A stretch of DNA of 64,000 bases, taken from Phormidium tenue FACHB-1050. Lineage in GTDB: Bacteria > Cyanobacteriota > Cyanobacteriia > Pseudanabaenales > Pseudanabaenaceae. The notes under the pieces were generated by a model. The model saw nothing but the letters and a program-made list of their open reading frames with translations, had not been told where the DNA came from and searched no databases. Each line of letters opens with the position of its first letter. The stretch's first letter is position 1. Below, piece after piece: positions 59,979 through 64,000 of the stretch. A program made the position numbers and the translations under genes. Where the stretch lies: contig NZ_JACJQY010000003.1 in assembly GCF_014696925.1 (NCBI RefSeq), forward strand, positions 124,001 to 188,000, in the 5' to 3' direction.

Positions 59979-60329
59979 ATGAAAAGTACAATCGTCGCCA
60001 CATTTTTAGCCATTTCGGGTTTCGCCATTTCAGGTTTTGCATTCGCTACATCAGCTAATGCTCAAACAGCGATCGTCGCCGCTCTCTATCAAAACCCTAC
60101 TGCTCCTCAAACCGAAGTTCGTTATGACAGTGCTGCTACTAGCACCAATCAAATTATCCTTGCGGTCAATAGCACTCCTGAAGTAATGGCGATCGCGTAC
60201 AACTTGGTTACTGGTGATAGTTACGATCGCATCGTAACTGTGAGCCACAAAGATAGTCTTGCTTGCTTAGTAAGTGGCAACGGCTCTGTTGATGGTGCTG
60301 TTATGTGTGGATTCATCGACTACGAATAA
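59979..60329 (+). CDS. Small secreted protein (116 aa)
   Basis: Signal peptide (about 1-29, MKSTIVATFLAISGFAISGFA...TSANAQ), then an 85-aa compact domain (IVAALYQNPTAPQTEVRYDSAATST..., VMAIAYNLVTGDSYDRIVTVSHKDSLACLVSGNGSVDGAVMCGF) with two Cys likely disulfide-linked. No known domain. Well expressed-looking, with a strong bidirectional terminator downstream. Confidence 0.75.
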   Translation: MKSTIVATFLAISGFAISGFAFATSANAQTAIVAALYQNPTAPQTEVRYDSAATSTNQIILAVNSTPEVMAIAYNLVTGDSYDRIVTVSHKDSLACLVSGNGSVDGAVMCGFIDYE

Positions 60330-60358
60330 GAAAAAGGACGCGAAGCGTCCTTTTTCTT
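60328..60358. terminator. Bidirectional terminator
   Basis: 14-bp perfect arms AAGAAAAAGGACGC and complement around GAA, between convergent stop codons with A/T runs. Confidence 0.9.
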
Positions 60359-60361
60359 GAT

Positions 60362-60865
60362 TTAGGCAATATTGGCGTTATTTTTAAGTTCGTTTAGCTT
60401 TTGCAGTCCAAACTGAGCGCGTTTAATTTTTTTTTCGCATAATTCTTCAATATCAGTACGCGCAATTTCAAGCCCGTTTTGCGTATCTGTGGCTCGATCA
60501 AAAAATACAATGCTGTCCACCTGTTTCATCCCAATTAGGCGAAACAGCATATCAATTACGTTATATTCTCCACATTCGAGATTTTCGTCATTTAATCGCA
60601 ATCGGTCAATATTGGCTGGAGTGCGATCGCAGTAGGCATAAATCGTCGTTTTTTCCAGTTCAGGATTGTCATGATTGCTAAGCGGTGTGAGTAACCAACC
60701 ACCTTCAATATCTTGAATCACAAAATAAATTGTATGTTTAAGATTTTGGGCGATCGCCTTTAGTACTGACGCAATCAAACTAACTGCGCTAGCCGTTTCT
60801 TCATCGGGGGTACTCTGAACTAATAAAGCAACTTGGCGATCCAGAATTTGATCTTTAGTTTGCAT
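60362..60865 (-). CDS. Hypothetical protein (167 aa)
   Basis: Soluble. LVQSTPDEETASAVSLIASVLKAIAQNLKHTIYFVIQDIEGGWLLTPLSN, then a middle beta part and a C-terminal charged helix (RTDIEELCEKKIKRAQFGLQKL). The layout looks conserved in cyanobacteria but I recognise no domain. Next gene upstream on the same strand is the armadillo-type membrane protein, 77 bp away. Confidence 0.65.
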   Translation of the reverse strand: MQTKDQILDRQVALLVQSTPDEETASAVSLIASVLKAIAQNLKHTIYFVIQDIEGGWLLTPLSNHDNPELEKTTIYAYCDRTPANIDRLRLNDENLECGEYNVIDMLFRLIGMKQVDSIVFFDRATDTQNGLEIARTDIEELCEKKIKRAQFGLQKLNELKNNANIA

Positions 60866-60903
60866 GAATCTTTAGTTAACTTTGATCGTGATTAATATCT
60901 TGA

Positions 60904-60948
60904 ATTTAGATGATTGAGCCGCGCTCTGCGCGGCTCAATCATCTAAAT
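60904..60948 (-). terminator. Terminator of the armadillo-type gene
   Basis: 21-bp perfect arms ATTTAGATGATTGAGCCGCG... around TCT. The gene's stop (60943-60945) lies in the right arm. Confidence 0.8.
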
Positions 60949-61668
60949 ATTATTGGCTGATCTCTGAAGTGCAGGTTTGGCTGTAATTGATTGCAATGAT
61001 TCTAAAGTCTCAAAAATTGCCTCACGCATAGTTGTCTCGGTTTCGCGATTTAGCAATACTTGGCAATAATCAGCGATCGCCCGTTCTTGAGCAGCAGGCA
61101 ACCGATTATCTTGAACATATTGATTGATTTTCTTAATGGCAATCAGTCTTGCTAGATCGTCATTTACTGCTAGCTGAGCAATAAGCTGATCAAAATTATT
61201 TTGTTGACGTTGCAACCATTGGCTAAAAGCTTGACGTACGAGCAACACTAAAATCCCTAAAGTTGCGACAAGCTGCAAAATGTTGGCTGACGCTAACCAA
61301 TGATTTTCTTGGTTAGACCATACAGCTAATACTGTATAGGTCAAAAAAACAGTGACCGTGCCGCTCGCGACTGATAAAGGTAAGTGGCGATAGGGACTTT
61401 GCAAAAACTTCTGAATGCGCCACAAAATCACATTCCAGTTCCAGTCCTGTATTATATAGACCGCAGTCATGGCAAAGATCCCCGCACTAGTTGCCGCGAT
61501 TAGCTGCCAATTCCACAGTAGCAACATCACCAAAAAAATCGCCAACAAAGCCCATACTGGCAACCCTTGCTCACGGGCAAGCCCACGCCAAAGCGATCGC
61601 ATTAATTGTTGAGCTTGCGATGGGGATGCAGTTGATTCTTGTTCTGAATGATGTGAAGTTTTGACCAC
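60943..61668 (-). CDS. Armadillo-type-fold membrane protein
   Basis: 241 aa. Polar N terminus, membrane helices at about 37-60, 65-85, 95-115 and 127-145, then a cytosolic helical tail (about 150-235) of the ARM/HEAT type (DQLIAQLAVNDDLARLIAIKKINQYVQDNR). This resembles the cyanobacterial family annotated as 'armadillo-type fold-containing', function unknown. Confidence 0.75.
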   Translation of the reverse strand: MVKTSHHSEQESTASPSQAQQLMRSLWRGLAREQGLPVWALLAIFLVMLLLWNWQLIAATSAGIFAMTAVYIIQDWNWNVILWRIQKFLQSPYRHLPLSVASGTVTVFLTYTVLAVWSNQENHWLASANILQLVATLGILVLLVRQAFSQWLQRQQNNFDQLIAQLAVNDDLARLIAIKKINQYVQDNRLPAAQERAIADYCQVLLNRETETTMREAIFETLESLQSITAKPALQRSANNI

Positions 61669-61723
61669 TGATTGCCACTTATATCCCTAAGGACTGTAAT
61701 AGCTACTTTACAGGATTTTAGTT

Positions 61724-61762
61724 AAAAAAGGTGAGAGCGCTTAAGCACATCTCACCTTTTTT
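61724..61762 (-). terminator. Terminator after EamA gene
   Basis: AAAAAAGGTGAG and complement around a 15-nt loop, T-run on the minus strand. The stop of the EamA gene lies at its edge. Confidence 0.75.
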
Positions 61763-63519
61763 CATTTAGCAGGTTTCTTGTACATGTTTTGCAAGCTGAG
61801 TAGCCCTACACCGCCCGTGACGAGAAACACCCCAAATAGCTGGATAAAATCTAGTTTGTTTCCCAAGATTGTGTAGGCTAGGAACGTGGTAAAGACGGGA
61901 CCACTAGCACTCACAATCGATGCTTGCGCTGCACCCATTAGCTTTGTACCAAAGCTGGTCAGCAAATAACCCCCTAAAGTCGTTAGTGCAATCAAGAAGC
62001 ACATAAATATAAGTGAGCTATTAAAGGAAATCGAAGCCAAGGTGAATGGTAATGTCCCAAAGCAGAGCAGCAAAATAATTGCAAAGTTAATTGAAGTAAA
62101 AGAAACAGGATTTAGTTGTTTAAAGCAAGCCTGAGAGGTAATGATATATCCCGCGAAAGAAATTCCTGAAAGCATTGCTGCAATTACCCCCCACGTATCA
62201 GGTTTTGTTACTCCAAAAATGTTGTAGGTAAGCATAATGCCTACATAAATCACTCCAATTACAAACCAGCGTTCTTTGCTAGGGCGATCGCCAAATAGCA
62301 TCCAAGCCATCAAAACTGTAACCGTCGGGAAGATGAAAAACAGGGTGACGGCTAGTCCGGGGTTCAAAATGCCTAGAGCTACATAAATGAATGCAAAAGA
62401 GGCAAATTGCAGTAAAGCGCTGAAGGCAACCCGCCAGAATAATAATCTACGACCGGGTGTGAGCAATTGCTGAAAGTCTCGTAATACATCTACCCGAAAA
62501 ATAAGCTTAGCTACTATCCACATAATTGGTGTTGCGAATAGCATTCGCAACAGTAACAACATGAAGGAGTTGGGGACGGTGGCTTTAATCAATCCCCCAA
62601 AACTAAACATCCCAAAAATACTGGAGTTGGAGAAAATCACCCTTACCAAAATATTTTGCAAGGACAAAACCACTGAAGCGCCCAATACTAAGATAAATCC
62701 TAACCACCAATCATTGAGACGCTTAGTTGGTTGAGCTATGGGAGGGGCTGTCTCTAGAGAGTTAAATGGTTCGGTCGGATCACCTACATATGGGCGAGTG
62801 TCATTTGAGTCATATTGCCTAAATTGACTACTGTTGAATGTAGGGATCTGAATTTGCCCATAGTTAGCATTGCCATTAGGAATAGTAGGCGCTGCACTAC
62901 TGCCATTAGTGCCGATCGCTCCTGCAAAACCAGATGTCCCCGTGAAGTTGACTGGTGGATTACTGCCTAGGCTCCCACCTGTGTAGCGATCGCCCGATGA
63001 TCGCCGCAAGTATTCATCAATTCTTTCAACAAGCGCCGAGAGCATCAACTCGCCTTGTTGTCGTTGTGTATACATACGTTGCATCTGATCATCAAGATCT
63101 CGCTGATATGTATCCACATCCCGTTGTAAAGACTGAAAAGTGGCTCGAATAGCACCATCAAGATTAAGCATTAACTGCTCAAAATTCTCAGAATGATCAT
63201 TGAGTACCTTTGAGTTAGTAACGATCACATCATTTTTTAAGTGATAGGTGATCGCTTGGGCAAGTTGCTCGATCCATTGTTGGCGCTGGATTTCTTGCTG
63301 ATTCATGCCTTGCTGCGCGACAGTTAGCACCTCTAGCTCTTTGCGTTGAGACTGGAGTCGCTGAATATCATCAGTTAAGGCATTTTTTTGAGCTTGTAAA
63401 ATCAAAATTTCACGGCTGAGCTTGCCCAAGATATTTGCCCGCAGATCAGACAAGTCCTTGGTGACTCCCGCGAGGGTCTGCTCGTAATTACTATTACTAC
63501 GAATATTATTGCTCTCCAT
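61762..63519 (-). CDS. EamA/DMT-family transporter with a long N-terminal coiled coil
   Basis: 585 aa from the ATG at 63519 (GAGG about 11 nt before; a GTG four codons earlier is also possible). Residues about 1-180 are a charged coiled coil (GVTKDLSDLRANILGKLSREI..., DVDTYQRDLDDQMQRMYTQ), followed by a Gly/Asn/Pro-rich linker (about 185-265). Then ten hydrophobic helices in two EamA halves (VLGASVVLSLQNILVR ... and PDTWGVIAAMLSGISFAGYI). Ordinary DMT transporters are about 300 aa and have no such N-terminal part. It probably moves a small metabolite across the inner membrane; the coiled coil may attach it to another protein. Confidence 0.85.
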   Translation of the reverse strand: MESNNIRSNSNYEQTLAGVTKDLSDLRANILGKLSREILILQAQKNALTDDIQRLQSQRKELEVLTVAQQGMNQQEIQRQQWIEQLAQAITYHLKNDVIVTNSKVLNDHSENFEQLMLNLDGAIRATFQSLQRDVDTYQRDLDDQMQRMYTQRQQGELMLSALVERIDEYLRRSSGDRYTGGSLGSNPPVNFTGTSGFAGAIGTNGSSAAPTIPNGNANYGQIQIPTFNSSQFRQYDSNDTRPYVGDPTEPFNSLETAPPIAQPTKRLNDWWLGFILVLGASVVLSLQNILVRVIFSNSSIFGMFSFGGLIKATVPNSFMLLLLRMLFATPIMWIVAKLIFRVDVLRDFQQLLTPGRRLLFWRVAFSALLQFASFAFIYVALGILNPGLAVTLFFIFPTVTVLMAWMLFGDRPSKERWFVIGVIYVGIMLTYNIFGVTKPDTWGVIAAMLSGISFAGYIITSQACFKQLNPVSFTSINFAIILLLCFGTLPFTLASISFNSSLIFMCFLIALTTLGGYLLTSFGTKLMGAAQASIVSASGPVFTTFLAYTILGNKLDFIQLFGVFLVTGGVGLLSLQNMYKKPAK

Positions 63520-63693
63520 TGAAGAAATCACCTCGTAACAATGCCATCTGAAATAACGCTAGGGACTAAGTTTGGCACTAATTTTTTAATTGGCTTAATT
63601 GGTTGCGTCTAGTTTGCGAACTTTATAGCACTAATTTGAGCATCTGACATATTTAGTTTTATTTGTTGATCAAAAAAATGTTTATAGCAGTCT

Positions 63694-63748
63694 CAAAAAA
63701 CAAAGGAAAGTTGCGGCGCTTCGCGCCGCAACTTTCCTTTGTTTTTTG
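63694..63748 (-). terminator. Terminator of the right-edge gene
   Basis: 26-bp perfect arms CAAAAAACAAAGGAAAGTTG... around TTC, 43 bp beyond the stop codon on the minus strand. Confidence 0.85.
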
Positions 63749-63790
63749 AATTCGGGAGAGTGTTTAGGAGATGCATAGCTTTCTAGATAA

Positions 63791-64000
63791 TTAAGCTTCA
63801 GCTTTGGCAAGATGCATAATGTCAAGCCACTCGATCAAACTATCAAGTTGTTTGTCGTGAGATAGTGTGCCTAAGCCTCGCACGGTGACATTACCTAGAC
63901 TATAAACAAAGCGCGATCGCAGGTGGCTCGGTAAATGCTCATGGAGGAGTTTCCATGCTGGCTCTTCCATCTTAGACTCTAGGACAACATGTTGCTTACC
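63791..64000 (-). CDS. C-terminal end of a hypothetical protein (cut by window edge)
   Basis: 69 residues plus stop, open to the right edge. Reads ...[21 protein letters not shown], then [20 protein letters not shown] and ends [11 protein letters not shown]. Soluble alpha/beta composition, unrecognised. The start lies outside the window. Confidence 0.65.
   Translation of the reverse strand, partial: GKQHVVLESKMEEPAWKLLHEHLPSHLRSRFVYSLGNVTVRGLGTLSHDKQLDSLIEWLDIMHLAKAEA

Noticed and set aside
1..64000. Prophage, plasmid or full insertion sequence
   Set aside because: No integrase, transposase, structural phage gene or replication gene was seen on either strand; only non-coding elements are present.
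264..64000. HIP1 octamers (GCGATCGC) as a novel signal
   Set aside because: They are a well-known cyanobacterial genome signature, used here only to support the taxonomic assignment.

Overview
The window is chromosomal DNA from a cyanobacterium, most likely a filamentous Pseudanabaena-type organism. That placement is inferred. The evidence is many HIP1 octamers (GCGATCGC), a moderate AT bias, and cyanobacterial marker genes: HmpF, an Omp85/BamA with a Pro/Thr-rich N terminus, an SLH-porin, an NblB-like HEAT protein, a GUN4-related module, DUF3288, DUF3119, DUF3352, a putative cyanobacteriochrome kinase and a Mo-nitrogenase-C family protein. There is no rRNA operon, prophage, transposase, CRISPR array or plasmid gene. 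One tRNA (Gly-GCC) is present.

Layout. 0-14 kb: 5' part of pheS, a LysM/M23 cell-wall peptidase, a GH57 branching enzyme, a TldD protease, tRNA-Gly, a flavin reductase, a 44-aa single-pass membrane protein, a membrane-anchored GIY-YIG protein, an ABC permease and the pilus-motility protein HmpF. 14-25 kb: cyclophilin, rsmI, an RluA-type pseudouridine synthase, a UbiB/ABC1 kinase, a dihydrouridine synthase, a second GIY-YIG protein and a GT4 glycosyltransferase. 25-31 kb: a 1168-aa hybrid kinase carrying a DXCF-type chromophore-domain signature, a DHH phosphoesterase and rdgB. 31-40 kb: a long minus-strand run holding DUF3352, an Hpt protein, a Trypco1-GUN4 protein, a ClC channel with CBS domains and an RNase II/R-family protein. 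40-48 kb: a candidate structured RNA, a porin, DUF29, the NblB-like pair, DUF3119, an FGGY kinase, an exported EF-hand protein and Mo-nitro_C. 48-55 kb: the outer-membrane set purC / bamA-lpxC-fabZ-lpxA, then pabB. 55-64 kb: rhodanese, TPR, membrane proteins, PIN/TRAM, pentapeptide, an armadillo-type protein, an EamA transporter fused to a coiled coil, and a cut gene at the right edge.

The most striking layer is not coding. About fifty near-perfect inverted repeats sit in nearly every intergenic gap. They usually have 14-29 bp arms and a tip of the form GC-NNN-GC. Some are plain terminators between convergent genes. Others are 80-140 bp MITE-like elements with their own imperfect terminal inverted repeats (TATAGC..., TACAGC..., AGYAATT...). 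Copies share the outer and inner stem blocks but differ in the middle block, with both arms changed together. Several are packed head to tail and share TATA junctions, and one supplies the stop codon of a gene.

Other points worth a second look are a GUN4 domain apparently split over two adjacent genes (one an Hpt protein), an RNB-family protein whose catalytic aspartates appear to be missing, a 119-nt three-way-junction RNA candidate upstream of the porin, and the coiled-coil/EamA fusion.
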